From: Eublepharis macularius
Lineage: Eukaryota > Chordata > Lepidosauria > Squamata > Eublepharidae
Direction: 5' to 3'
DNA: 64,000 bases
Assembly: GCF_028583425.1 (NCBI RefSeq)
Contig: NC_072798.1
Location: forward strand, 15,006,501-15,070,500
This document shows positions 34,901-49,900 of the stretch, piece after piece. A model generated the notes under the pieces. That model was not told the origin of the DNA, searched no databases, and worked only from the letters and a program-made list of their open reading frames with translations. The translations under genes and the position numbers were made by a program. Position 1 is the first letter of the stretch, and each line of letters begins with the position of its first letter.

Positions 34901-37900
34901 CATATACTTCAATCATTGCCTTTCTTTGTCATTTTGTGATGATAAAATCATTTGTACTATAAATCTCGTATGTGTGTTTGAAAGTGCTCTTTTGGCACAT
35001 GGGCTCATGCAATATGAAAGATGCATTTGGGATCTTTTGCAGTGCCACTGTGGGTGCTCAAGGGTAATTTTCGAACTGTGCAAAAGTGTGCACGATGCAG
35101 AGAATTGTGCTTGAACATCTTCTGACGTAACATCTTGGAGCTTGCCTCTTGGCTGGTGGGCTACTGGGTTTGCAGCGGTGAAATATTACTTGCCAAGCAA
35201 TGGCTCGGGCAGGCAGGCCATAGCTAACCCCCTCCCCCTCAGTCACATATGGGGGAGAAAGGGTGCATGGCCATTCATCAGAGCCAAACTACAAGTGACG
35301 TCTTACACAGGTTGGACACTAGTCAGCTTCCCTCAAGTTTTGATGGGAAATGTAGGCACCCTGGTTTTACAGCTTGGCTCTCCATTACAGCTGCAAGACC
35401 AGGATGCCTACATTTCCCATCAAAACTTGAGGGAAGCCGACTAGTGTCCGACCTGTGTAAGACGTCACTTGTAGTTTGGCTCACAGCAAATAATGAAAGA
35501 CAAAACAAAATGTGCTATGCTATGGCAGAATAGTTCCACTAGGTGGTGGTATTATCAACTGGAAACACTACATTTCTGTCTCAAAATGGCCATATTTCTT
35601 TACTCATAGAATTTGTTTATTTATTTTAATTCATTTACGCCCCACTTTTCTCCCAAATGGGGACCCAAAACAGTTTACATCGTTCTCCTCTCCTCCATTT
35701 TATCCTCACATCAACCCTGTGTCAAATGCTGGCAGCATCTGCCGTGCTCATGCCCGAGGGCTGGGGCTGGATGTTATGGTTATCTGCTAAAGTTACGCTG
35801 CGCTTGAACTGTAAGCTGTTTGCTCCTGAAGTTCAGTCTGCTAGGCTGTGCTCTCGCATCTGGCCTATGGGAAAGGAAGCCTACATCACCTTGTACCCCT
35901 GTGTGTCATCTCTCCCTGTGTACCATCCCCTGCATAGATGTTTCCCAGTGGAAGTAGCCAGCCTTTAGAAAAAGAGGTGGGGGGTCAGCCAAGGGGGAGT
36001 GTTAGTCTTTCAACAGGGCTTTTTTTCTGGGAAAAGAGGTGGTGGGACTCAGTGGTGGAACTCAGGACCACACAATGACGTCACTTTGGGTCAGCTGGAA
36101 CAAGGGGGGAGTTTTTTAAAGTTTATATTGGTCTCGGCGAAAATGGTCACATGGCCGGTGGCCCCGCCCCCTGATCTCCAGACAGAGGGGAGTTTAGATT
36201 GTCAATCTAAGCTCCACTCTGTCTGGAGATCGGGGCGGGGCCACCGGCCATGTGACCATTTTCAAGAGGTGCTGGAACGCCATTCCACCGCGTTCCAGCT
36301 GAAAAAAAGCCCTGCCTTTGAATGATATATATGCCTGATACCTGCTTGTACTTTCATTCCTACGGCAATAGCAAACAATGAGAGGTCCCCACTCTACAAT
36401 AGTACAAAACGAGTGAAAAACACACAAGCAGGAGAAGCAACGATAAACAAATATAAAAAAAACACACATTGATTTGACTTTTCATTTTGTGATATTTGTT
36501 TATTGTTGCTTCTCCTGCTCATGTGTTTTTTGCTCGTTTTGTACTCTCATTCCTGGCAAAGAACCCAATAAGATCATAATACTAGCAACTTTTCAATAAA
36601 GCTCTTACCAACAAACAGGGGAGCCTCTTGAAGGTTACTTGGCAGATTTTTACACCCTGTGAGTTAGGTTAGGCTGACAGAATGTACAGGCTCAAGGTCA
36701 TCCAGCAAATTTCCATGGTGGAGTAGAGAATCGAACCCAGCTCTCTTAGATCCCAGTCCAGCACTCTAACCACTATCACACACTACTTCTCATTCAACAA
36801 TAGCCCTTTCTCTTTTCTCTTTTTCCCTTATGGATGCTTAATGCGAGAGTATTTTCCTGCAAAGCTATTACTTCTGGTCAGGCACAAGTACATACCACTT
36901 GGAACGCACACGGCGCATACACACTTCATCTCTACCTGGAAAGAATCTGTGTAGGAACATAACTGTATCTGAATCAGGCCACAGTTTAGGACCATCTTTG
37001 GATTAGGTTGTCCAATCTTGAAATGGATTGTGATGCCACATGGAATGTTGTGCGGCTTATCCATACACACAGAACAGATGCACAAACTTTTTCACGAGGA
37101 CTCAGAGCTCACCTATTTTTGCCAGAGCCTGAAAAAGTGTTCTGGGAGCATCACCAGCCAAAGTATTTCCATGTGTAGGGATCAGAGTTATAACTAGAGA
37201 TGGGCACGAACAGCAATATGAACTAAAAAAAGCCATGAACAGCCCAGTCAGCTGTTCGCGAACAGGTGGTCGTTGCAAGCCTGTTCGTTGCTGTTTGTTG
37301 CTGTTCGTCAAGCCAGACAGTCAGGCACCTGCAATCAACTCCCTTGGCAACCGGAGGCAGGGACTGCTGTTGCCCTGGAAACCCCAATCTAAGCCCAATT
37401 TAGCTTGATAGGCAGGTCTTCCTTTCAAGTGTGGAGCTCCAAATTTGTTACAAGGAAGCAAAGAGCAGGGGGGAGGGGGGCTCCCAGCTCTGGTTTTGCA
37501 GACAGTGAGGGAGAGACAGTTGCTGTTGGCATTTTGAGAGAGAGACAGGGAGAGTGCATTGGAGTTTGAATTTTGTGTGTGGTGGGATAGGGATCTACCT
37601 TTTCAAGTTCCAGGGCTGCTGCCAGGCTCTGAGCCAAGCTATTATTTATTACTAGTACCTTTCCTGCTGCCTGCTCAGGTAGGGTTTCTGGGAGTGGTGT
37701 GGTAGGGATCTTGATGGCTGGAGGAGTGCCTGTTGGTCCCCACGAACAATGAACATGTTCATGAACAGGTCATGTTCATCAATGTTCATTGTTCGTGGAT
37801 GGCAATGAACAACGAACACCATGTTCGTTGTTTTTTTCTTTTCGTGCCCATGCCTAGTTATAACACAAACTAAATGATGCAATCCACCTTTGGGTGGCCA

Positions 37901-40900
37901 TCCACCTTTGGGTGGATAAACTGAGGTTGTGTAAGTTAAAGCTCACTTTATCATATCTGAAAATGTGTTGCTCTTTAAGGTGGTACCGGATTCAAATTTT
38001 GTGCTACAGGCTGGTACAGCTACCCAACTGCAAGTGAGTTAGTACTACTGACCTATCTGAAACCACTCGTGTTGTTGCAAGTGATTCCAGCCAAGCACTC
38101 AAAGAGGCTTGATATTTGTGAGTGTTTGGTGAGATGATTACAAATTAAACATGTCTGCACACCCACACTTATCCTGTACTTTACTGCCCCAATCACTACC
38201 AGCCACTCCTCCACGGCAAGTAATGAACTATACCATTCTGAAGATGGGGGAGAAGAGTTCTCTGCTGCAGGAGAGAGCTTTTTAAAGACACAGGATACAG
38301 CCTGACTTGGAACTAACTAACTTTCCTGTTAGTTAGTTCCCAACCTTATCCAACATGACTGCCAGCTGCAGTTACCAGCCTCCAAGTGAGGCCTCAAGAA
38401 GATCTCCCAGAATTATAGCTGATCTCCAGAATACAGAGATCAGTTTCCCTGGAGAAAATGTCAGCTTTGGAAAGCAGAATCGATGGTATACTCATAGATT
38501 CTAGGTGAAATTCTTCCCCAAACTCCCTCCCTCCGCAGGCACTTCCTCTGAATCTCCAGGAATTTCCCAGGTCAGAGTTGGCAACCTTACTGCCAGCCGA
38601 GATGGATGAGAATTGTCATTTTCACAACCTCCCAAGGCCAAGAAAACTACAATCCCCACTAACCACAGCAATCCAGCGAGCTCTGAGCATACGCCAATAA
38701 TGTTATTGGCCTATGTGATGATGAATGCCCTTGAATTTTATTTTGTTTTTAATTGTGGACAAATCAGTCTTTTGTGTTGCCCACTTCATAATAAAATAAT
38801 GACATGGTTTTAATTGTGTTAAAAAAATTTAAAAATCGGGGGACAAAAGTTTCCCCCACCTCTGTTCCAATCAAAGTAGGGCGGATATACAGGCTGGCAG
38901 AAGTTGAAAACGGCACCCACTCCTTTTCGACTTCCACGAGTTTCCGGATACACTCCAAAAGCTCTTCTTTGTCAAACCCCTGAAAGCAAGAGGAGGAGAA
39001 GACCCTGTTTAGAAGTAATCTGGCCTTTATGGGAATGCGGTTTCACGGGAACATTGAATTAGGCTATTAAATCAGGGGCCATGACGTTCAGGCGTATTTA
39101 GTACACAGACATAAGTATGTGATAAGGCACAACACCAAAGGTCATATGATTTCAAGTGCCCAAGAAACAAACCGGTATGACTGATTTTTATCGCAACTGA
39201 AAAATGTATTTCACAACAGAAAGTACATGAGATCTAAATCAGCAATTTATAATACTTGGGTGTGAGGCAAAGGAGGGAAATGAGACACTTCTGTCTCATA
39301 TACACTTTTTCTTGCAGCTTTTTAAGACAGGTATTAATTAACAGTGGCAGGGAAAGAGGCATGGTATAGCCGGATCTCATCATCGATTCTTGGACTGGTA
39401 CTTGGTGGACTGAAACCACCACGGAAGACTTCAGAGGTCAGTAATGGCAAACCACCTCTGCTTCTCACTTGCCCTGAAAGCCCCTTGCTGGGGGTCTCCA
39501 TAAGACAGTTGTGACTTGACAGCACATATGTACATATTAATTAGCAGTAAGGAAAGGCAGCTGGAGCCAAATTCTCCTATCTGGTCCACAGCATACTCTT
39601 TTATCCCCAGCCCTTCCCCCTACCTACACATTACTTACCCCACAAACAGTTTCTCTCAAGATGGTTCTTCAGTGTAAGCAGCACAAGACATGTCAGCATT
39701 CTTGGTTTTTTAAATCATGTGGTGTTCTACATCTCCCGCCCCGGGGCTTTTTTTCTGGGTAAAGAGGTGGTGGAACTCAGGACCACACAATGACATCACT
39801 TTGGGTCCGCTGGAACAAAGGGGGAGTTTTTAAAAGTTTAAATTGCCCTCGGCGAAAATGGTCACATGGCCGGTGACCAGCAGCCTCTGCTCCAGCAGCG
39901 CAGAGGGCAATCTAAACTCCCCTCTGTCTGGAGATCAGAGGGTGGGGCCACTGGCCATGTGACCATTTTCAAGAGGTGCTGGAACTCAGTTCCACTGCGT
40001 TCCCGCTGAAAAAAAGCCCTGCCCCTTCCCCAATTTTATTTTCAAGACAACCCTGTAAGCTGGCTGAGAGAGTAAAGGGTTCAAAATTGCCAAGTGTGTA
40101 ATGTGGTGGTCTGGGGATATGAACTTTGGTCTCCCTGGTTCTAATCCGACACTCTAACCACTATATGACTCTGATAAAGGGAGCTTGACTCTTGAAAGCT
40201 TATGCCCTGGAAATCGTGTTGGTCTTTACGGTGCTACTGAACTCCACTCTTCTACTGCAGACCAACACAGCTACCCACCTGAAACTATCTACATGACCCT
40301 GGGGCATCTCAGTGGCTCAGTTCTTTACACAGCCTAGGCACAGACCAATGGGAATGAGATGCTGAGATGGTTTAAGGGGAAATGTCCACCACAGCCTCCA
40401 TTGGATGAGGTTAAATAGCCCTTTGCCTTAGGGTCAGTTAAAGGGTTCAAGAGCCCTTTGCCTTGGGTCAGTTAAAGGGTTCAAGAGCACTTTGCCTTGG
40501 GTCAGTGGGCAAAGCCAAGGTTTACAGGCCCTTCCGTTCTCACTTATTTGGCAGAATATTGCATGGCAGTTCCATCATTCAATCCCACTGTGTACCCCAT
40601 TCGCTCCCAGGACAGAACTATGAAATTTGCATCTTGTATTCCAGGTGTGCATTGTTCTGGCATGAAAGAAATGGGTTTTCAGACTTCCAGAAAAGTAGCT
40701 TTTAGCAGACAGCTTCCACAGAGCTGTTCAAATCCCATCATTGTATCCATCTGCATAACAATAGAGGCTTTGAAAAAAATTGCTGTAGAAAGGGAACTTT
40801 TCAGTGTCTTGAAATGATTTTCTGCAGCTGTCGCTAAGGCCTGGATTATACAAGACCCCCAAAATAGATCTACCAGGAACACCACAGCTGTCTTGAATAA

Positions 40901-43900
40901 ACATGACTGCCCAAAACATTACTGCCCAACAGAATTCCTAATGCCTGGGGCAGATATGATGCCCACCAGTGACTTCTCTCCCCAAAGCAAAGAACCAGCC
41001 CTAGCTTTCTTCCACCACATTGGAGCAGGAGGTGTTTCCGAAGTGTCCAGAAGGCATCACCTTTGCGTCTGTGGGAAGTTCCCATTTGGAAATAGCTTCC
41101 CCCTATCATAAGAAGTTGTTTGACCTGGAGCCTCTTGGTCCACCAAGCTCAATATCGTCTGCGTTGATTGGCAGTGACTTTTCTGCATTTCAGAAAAAGA
41201 AAAGTCTCTCCTAATTTATTCTAGTTTTTGTGCTATGGATTCAGCACGCAAAAGAGTTCTAGTAACTCAAGGTCTTGCATCTTCTTGAAGCTACCAGTTG
41301 GTACAAGACATAAAAGGACTGCTCGATGATTCTATCACTTGGCAAGAACAATGAATTGGATCCTGTGGATCCATTCTGCAAATGGTGGTCAACTCCTTCA
41401 GCACCTCGTGTCAGAGGAAAGCACCACCCTTAGCAGCCCCATCAAACCTATTTCAATGACTGAAATGAACAACAGCAACAACAATAGTGTGCTTACAATA
41501 CCATCCCTATGCAGAGTGGTGAACAAAGTCAGGGTTATTATTATCCTCACAATAAAGTTGGGGAGCTGGGGCTGAGAGGAGTGGTTTACTCAAGGCTACC
41601 TGCAGAGCTCAGAGCAGTAGTAGGAGTTGAACTGGCAGAATACTGATTTGCAGCCCAACCACTTACCCAAGGCCACCTGCTGAGCTCATGGCAGTAGTGG
41701 GATTCGAACTAGCAGAATGATGATTCGCAGCCCAATTACTTAACCACTATGCTACAGCAGGTTTCCTAGCATACATCTATGATTAGAGGTTGCCATCCAT
41801 TCCAAAGGGTTTCGCTGAACTGGGATTTCACAGAACTGGGATGGAACTATTGCCAAACTTAATAGCTGAATTCCTGTTTCTTTACTGCTGCTATCAGACG
41901 GAAAGTGGTACGGTATAGCCTGATCTTGTCAGATCTTGGAAGCTAAGCAGCGATGATACTTGGATGGGCAACCACCAAGGAAGACTCTGCAGAGGACAGC
42001 AATAGCAAACCACCTCTGCTTCTCACTTGCCCTGAAAGCCCCTTGCTGGGGTCACTGTAAGATGGTTATAGTTGACAGCATATATGTACGCAGGGCTTTT
42101 TTTCTGGGAAAAGAGGTGGTGGAACTCAGGGGGTTGCCCTAGGAGAAAATGGTCACATGGCTGGTGGCCCCGCCCCCTGATCTCCGGACAGAGGGGAGTT
42201 TAGATTGCCCTCCGGAGGGCAATCTAAACTCCCCTCTGTCTGGAGATCAGGGGGTGGGGCCACCAGCCACGTGACCATTTTCAAGAGGTACCAGAACTCC
42301 GTTCCACCGCGTTCCTGCTGAAAAAAAGCCCTGCATACAACTGAGATTAAAAATTGTTATCAAGTTCCAGAGGGTTTCATTTATTTGAGATGAAGCTACT
42401 GCCAAACCTAATATCTGAATTCATGTTTCCTTACTGCTGCTATACAAGTATTCCATTAGAGGAGAAAAGGAGGTGGCGTTTAGTGCAGGTGTGCCTCCGC
42501 TAGGGCTGGATCTAGTTCCAGCCACCATTTGCCACTGCTGAGGCCATTAGACAGGGGACAAGCAGCAGCCAGGAATCCGTTTCTCAAAGCAACATTTTCA
42601 CCATTTTCACTGGTGTTGGATTTCAGTTGCTAAGAGATCACTGCTTCGGGAGTCAAAGCAGGATCAAAATGCAATCAAGAAAAAAGGACGAGAAATCTGT
42701 TCATGGTACAGACCGGCAAAGTGGCTCGTACAGCCGACCGCAGCATCCGGTCCATGTTCAACCTGGGTCGGAAGAGGCGGATTTTGCCGTCCACTCCTCG
42801 GTAAGCTTTCATGCCTTCAAAGAGCTGCAAAGAACCAAGAACAGAATCGTTGCAAAGGGTTGGTATTGCCAAACAGCAGCCGGCACAACATCGACACGGT
42901 TGCATTCAAAATGCTATCAAATGCAAAATTAAGGTTATCAACCATTTTTACGTATGCAACACTTGAAATGTAATAGGAGCTGGCACAGCTCCTGGGTTGA
43001 GAAAATGAACTGTGATCTGGTGAGAGCTTGCGAGTTCCAATCTTCCTTCCTTCACAAATTTCACAAATGGCTTTATACAAATCACTCTCTCAGCCTCATT
43101 CCCCATGTCCTGCACTATGGGGTTCCTAACACTGGACAGCTTTACAAGACTGTTGTAACAGTGGCAACAAAGTTATAAATATCAGGGCTGCCCTTAGGGT
43201 TGCCAGCTCCAGGCTGGGAAATTCCTGGAAATTTGGGAGGTAAAGGTTTGGGGGCGGGAGGTGAAGTCAGCGGTGTATAATGCCGTAGAGTTCATCTTCC
43301 AAGGCAGCTATTTTCTCCAGGGGAACGGATCTCTGTTTCCTGGAGATCGGTCTTAATTCCAGGAAGTCTCTAGCCACCATTTGAAGTTTGAGAACCCTAG
43401 CTACCATTTTCCCACTGGGAATGAGGAATCCCCCACCCACCCCTGTTCCTGTTTCCTGCTGACGGTCTGAATAGTGGCTGGAAGAAAAATAAACAAAAAA
43501 ATTGCCATCCAGCTGATGGTGTGACATTACTTCTAAGGAAAACACAAAAGTGACATCAAGCCTCTCTGGGAATTGCCAGAAACTCTATGGTTTTACCATA
43601 GAGTTTCTGGCAATTACTAGTGAGACATGATATCACTTGTGGGTTTTCCCCAGAAGTGACATCACACTGTTGCAGCCCGTCCATGTGCCCCCCAGAATCC
43701 TGCCAGTTGCTAAATATTATTGAGTAAACAGTAACTAAATACCTCTGTATAGTGGCCAAATTATGTATTCTCCTTTCTTCAACTGGAAGAATCCAGCACT
43801 CCTGTCTAGCATCTTATACAGGATGCTAAGAATACTTTTGAGCTAACAGGGAGGGCAGAACTTCCTGATGAAAACACCTGGGCAACTTCCTGTTTTCCCA

Positions 43901-46900
43901 GGGGCTGCAAACTTTAATTTGTAGAGCAACAAGCCCTTCAGTTGATTAATCTTTGGAGTCCAATTCTAATCAGTAAATGCATTTAATCAGTGAGGCTATC
44001 ATTTAAGGACTTGCTTTTTTTTACCTCTGGAGGATATTTTGGTTCTGGTAAATTACTCCAGCAAGGAATGAAGCAGAAAATATCGCAGGGAATTTACTCT
44101 TCACAATGGCAGCAAATGTTTATTAACTCCAGTATCTCAGCATCAAAATGGCAACATCACCTTGATATTTTATGCTGTTACTGTTTCAAACATATACTCA
44201 AGAATTTAGCAGGACTCCACAGGCCAACTCTATCTAAAGAAGGAAGGGCTCATCAATGGGCTGAGACCGGAGTAACTCTGTAAAGGATTGCACTGCTAGT
44301 TGGAGATATAGCTGGTTGAAATAATCGGTGCCTCTTGATTCAAAGAGCTGCCCTGATTTCTACACATATTGAGCAAGACGACTACTGCTTGCATCAAAAC
44401 ATCTCAGCTGTGCACAGTTACAGAAGATGCACCACTGTCTCAGAACATCCTTTACGATTTTTATTTTAAACTCTGACCGGGCAACCCTAGGGATTACTCA
44501 AATATGCTTGGAGGGAAACCAAGAATGAAACAGTTGTCCACAAACAAAAAGGCCTTGCCCAGCCTTGTATAACCCATTCTTGGAAAGATGGAAAACATCC
44601 ACAAAAAACTTTCAGCTCAGCCTTTTCAGTAGCTAAGGAGGAAAGCGGCGGGGAGTTCCGAGCCTGCTGATTTCACCAAAAAAAAAAAAATCCCAGCTGC
44701 TTGCAATCGCGTGTGGGTGGGATTTTCCCACTGCATACAAAACAGAGCTAGGGATGGGAACTAAAGAAGTGAGGCTGGGAAGTCCCATGGTTAAACTCTC
44801 AAACCAGCCATGAACAGTCAGAACCCTTCCCATCTGCCACGGGATATTAACAGTGGTCTCCCTTATAGGGCTGTTGTAACAGTTCTCAAAATAACATATA
44901 TGGCAGCAGACAAAACAAAGCACTATAATGTTAAATAATTATCTACGTTAGTAGCTTATCCTATCCTCAAAGTACTGGGATAGGTGATATAAACAAACAA
45001 ATTAAATGTTGTCAAATTCATTCCCATTTTCCAACCTTTTTTCTGGACCTAAACATTGACCCTGCCCTCAAATGCCAGGCAGCGCAGGTGTCTTGAAGTG
45101 AAGTTCTAAACTCACCGATTTCAATGCACTTAGACAGGTGTCACTCTGCAAAGAATGGTGTTGTTAGAACACTCCACCGAAATGCTTGGGCTTGGAATCT
45201 CTGAAAACTTCCACTGAAAACTTCCTGTCTTTGTAGCTTTGACAAGGGGACCCAACTATGGATGTAGGGATCCCATTCCCTCGGTGGGGGTGGGGATCCC
45301 CTGTTCCCACCTGGCCGGTGGGTGGAAAGGCGGGGAAGGGCCTACCGGGTGTGCTCATGGGGCTGGCGCGACATCACTGATGTCATTGCACCACTCCGAG
45401 AGCACTTCACAGAGGGCCAATTTGGGCCCCAAACAGGCCGAATTGGGCCCATTTGGGGCCCAGATTGGCCCACTGCAAAGCATGTCTATGCTTCCCAGCC
45501 TTGTGTGATGATGTCACTTCCCGGAAGTGACATCATCATGCCAGTATGCACGAGCAGCATTCCAGGAGCACCAGGAAGGTAGATGCTGGATTCCCCCCTC
45601 CCACTGGGAGGGTAGGGAGAACTGGCAACCCTATATGGATGGTACCATTAGTATATCTCATGAGACTGTAATGTAGCACATGGAGGAGAGGCGATCTTTG
45701 AGGTACGTTGGGCTTACACTGGTTCAAAAACAGCCTTTTGCCTGTTTGCTTGAACTAAACAGGTATCACTGCTAGGTGAGGAAGCAAGGAGACTCCTGAG
45801 TTGGTTACAGACTAAATTTTCCGCCAGCAGAATCAAACTTTCCTGCCTCTCCTCTCCATCCCATTTCACCCCACTGATCGCCACAAAATGCTGCTTGTGG
45901 GGTTTAGGGGTCTCTGAGAAACAGCAGGAAGTGGGCCCGCAGCAGGAAGTGGGGATCAGTGGAAACCCCCTGGTGCCCCCGCCCTTTCTTCTTTCTCTGC
46001 ATGAACTAAGCCAAACCACAGGGCCATCTAGATCTGTACTGCGAATGGTCAAGAAAGGTCTTTTCCAACACCTGCTACCTGTAGGGCTGAGTGAATATAT
46101 CCTTCCCCCCTCCCTCATTTTGCTGTTGAATTTGTGGATTTCCATAGATTTCTATGCTATTTAATACGTACAAAGTATGTCATTTGTACGTTTAACACAT
46201 GACATAATGCTGACCAATCGATGCACAAACAAGCTGAGAAAGGCAAACATTTGACGGAACCATTCTGATGCAAGGAGACAGAAAAATGGTGCAAAAATAA
46301 AGAACCGCAGGTTTGATTTGCAAAAGGGAGAAGCGAAACTGGGATTTTCGGACCGAAACAACAGGAATGAGAAATTCGACATTGTTCCTAGTAGCTGAGC
46401 TCTTTTAACAAGGGACTGAATTGTGGAACTTCTGCATGCAAAACAGGCGCTCTGCCACCAAGGCACAGCCCCATCCAGTAGCTAGCAGCATACCAACATG
46501 TGGGCAAGCAGGCTAGTAAGTTCTATGAACTCTATTTGCAAGGCTGGTCAAGGCATCTTACTGATGGATCGATACAAACCAAAACAAATGAATGCATGGA
46601 TAATAATCTGACACTTGCCATGTATCTACAACAAAGAAGCCAGCCCACGTAGGTGGCAGAGCCAGGATTATCGGAGGAGTCACAGACCACAAAAAATGCA
46701 GAGACGTGGCAGGGGTGGGGAGCAGGAGAACGCTAAAAGCATCATTGTTAACTTGTGTTATACCCACTGTGTATTCATTGAGCCACAGCATGTGGAGCAG
46801 TTTCGCCTCTGTCAGTCCTCTTGGCTAGAGGAAACGTGATGCAACAAGGGTAAAAAAAATGAAATAAAAACAAAAATAATGGAGGGGGAACATATAAAAA

Positions 46901-49900
46901 AAAAGCATATTGATTATTAGCAATGAAAATATCAGAGACTCAGTATTACAGCAATTCACATCCAGGATTCCAGCGTGGTTCATTGCTCCTCGTAAAGACC
47001 TGGAGCTCTTAATACATCTAGCTCTATTCAGCCAGAGAGAGATCTGGAAGAAAATCACAAGGTTGTTCTTTGGGAGAGAATAAATGAGAGGGGCTTGAAA
47101 GTTAAATGAGCACAGCAAAGTCTTCTTAAAGACTTGGGGAGGGGGTCAAGGCCTTGTCCACCCTCTTTTTGGAAGCATCTTCCAAAGTCAACTGACCATT
47201 TTCAAATTTGCAACAGAGGGGAGAAGGGGGGAAAGCTAAATAAAAAAAAAAGCCCCACGTTTTCTCCACATGCTCCTTGGCAGCAAAAACATGCCCATTA
47301 ACTGAGGCTCCGACACAGATGGAAGTATAACATATGCCACTCATACAGGCACCGAAACGGCAGCATTTGGCACTAACACCTCAACCATTAACCACGCTGG
47401 CTTCTGGCAAGTCCCAATTTCCTTCGCTGCCAGAGGCAACACGCTTTTGGCTTCCAGTGGATGTCTGTGCTATAAGGAGGCTGACCGCCCAACAGTTCAA
47501 CAGGGAGTTTGGTGGAGGAAAGGGAATGAATGGCAGTCTCTTCTGCCCACCCAAACTAGGTGCTGATTCACAAACACACATTCATCAGCTGGAGACGGTA
47601 ACTCCAAAAAATGATTGGCGTATGTAAATGAGCCATCGGGAAGTGAAGGGAGATCTTTTATACTACCTCATGTTCACCTCAGACTCAATGCTTTCTAATA
47701 GAGCCGATCACATGTTCAGCTAAATAATCAAGTGATGTCCACACACATGCAAACTGGCCTTGCAGGTATATATAATATGTCTGCTTATACCCCAAATCAA
47801 CATGATAAATCTTGGTTAGAGTTTTTGGGGTGCCCTGAGAACGTTTGCAAATGTGATTCTAATAATGTATTCATTTGGCCCAGATATTTTTTTCTTATAT
47901 CCCGCCTTTCTTCCGCAGAACTCAAGGTAGCCTACATAGATATAGCCCACAACTGTTGAGAACTAGATACATTCAATTACACTGAGATAATTTTTTTTTG
48001 TCTTGGTATATCCTGATAGCCCTCTCCTCTCCGCAAAAAAATTCTTAAGAAACGACGGTATAGCGGTAAACCATGACTGTACAAACCACAAATGCAGGGA
48101 TGGTACTCCTAATGTGCCAGAAAGTGGCTTTCTGCCATTTTGGCAAGCCACAGTATGAATATGACTGGGGGGAAAACAAACATTTTGAACAGCCCAACCG
48201 ATTTTCCCAGGGAGATCCCACAGGCCCAAACTTACACGTTACAGGAACAGTTGGGGCCACCACTAATCTACATCTTAACTAGGGCAATTTCCACACGGCT
48301 TACCGCAGCTCGTAACAACCCAGAAGATTGGTCAAAAAACGCAGAAGATCGTGTTTTCTTGCGTGATCTTCCGCATCTTTTCTGTGATCTTGCGGGTTGT
48401 TACGAGCAGCAGTAAGCCATGTGGAAATGGCCATGGTTTTATTAAAGGGAAAAATGTGCTGTCAATGCATTAGCAGTTCCCTATACTCAGAAAATGGCAG
48501 CCAATGAACTAGATATCACCATGCACATTTTCCTATTTTCAGGGAGACAAGTAGAGATGGGCACGAACAGCAATATGAACAAAAAAAAAGCCACGAACAG
48601 CCCAATCTGCTGTTCATGAACAAGCTGTTTGTGAGGCCCCATTCTAAATGGACAGGTGGTTGTTGCAAGCCTCATTCGTTGCTGTTCGTCAAGCCAGACA
48701 ATCTGGCACTTGCAATCAATTCCCTTGGCAACTTAGGCAGGGATTCTCTGAACTCTGTCTGAACTCCTGCTGTTGCCCTGGAAACTCCTATGTAAGCCCA
48801 ATTTAGCTTGATAGGCAGGTCTTCCTTCCAAGTATGGAGCTCCAAATTTGTTACAAGGGAGCAAAGACCAAGGGGGAGGGGGCTCCCAACTCTAGTTTTG
48901 CAGACAGTGGAGAGGGAGAGACAGTTGCTGTTGGCATTTTGATAGAGAGAGTGCATTGGAGCTTGAATTTTCTTTGTGTGTGGTGGGATAGGGATCTACC
49001 CGTTCAAGTTCCAGGGCTGCTGCTAGGCTCTGGGCCAAGCTATTATTTATTATTGGTACCTTTCCTGCTGCTTGCTCAGGTAAGGTTTCTGGGAGTGGTG
49101 CGGTAGGGATCTACCCCTTCAAGTTCCAGCGCTGCTGCCTGTCTCTGGGGCCAAGCTATTATTTATTACGGGTACCTTTCCTGGTGCCTGCTCAAGTCAG
49201 GTTTCTGGGAGTGGTGCAGCAGGGATCTTGACTTGAATGATGGCTGGAGGAGAGCCTGCTGGCCCCCATGAACAGAGTAACGGAAGGGGGGCTACAAAGC
49301 CAAAGAAATCCCAAAAAGATCTCTCTTTTACACTTTAACACAATTTATTTAATTGTAACTGTCTCTCTATCAAATTCCGTTGCTGTTTCATCAATAATCA
49401 ATGGGGGTGAAAGAAAGAACCCCTGTCCTTCTAGAGACAAGAGGACACCTTAAATGCATACAATAAGGGACGTTAAAGATTGAGTCAATATTTATAGTGA
49501 TACAATATTTATAGTAATTCAAACAGTCCAAAAGAGAATTGCCGAAGAGTTGTAGTGCTAAACAGCGTCCGTTGATTGAGTCAAGAAGGACGGGGGTTCT
49601 TTCTTTCACCCCCATTGATTATTGCTGAAACAGCGACGGAATTTGATAGAGAGACAGTTACAATTAAATAAATTGTGTTAAAGTGTAAAAGAAAGATCTT
49701 TTTGGGATTTCCTTGGCTTTGTAGCCCCCCCTTCAGTTACTCGGTTCCTTAGAGGAGATCTCCCCCTACTGGTTTTGCTGGGCCCCCATGAACAGCCAAC
49801 CACGAACATGTTCGTGAACAGGGCCATGTTCGTGGTTACTTGTGAGTCCCTGTTCATGGATGGCAACGAACAACGAACATCATGTTCGGTTTTTTTTCTG

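Noticed and set aside
35281..35482. CRISPR-like or spacer-repeat structure
   Set aside because: The repeats are inverted, only two per element, and the genome is vertebrate; a palindromic MITE explains it.
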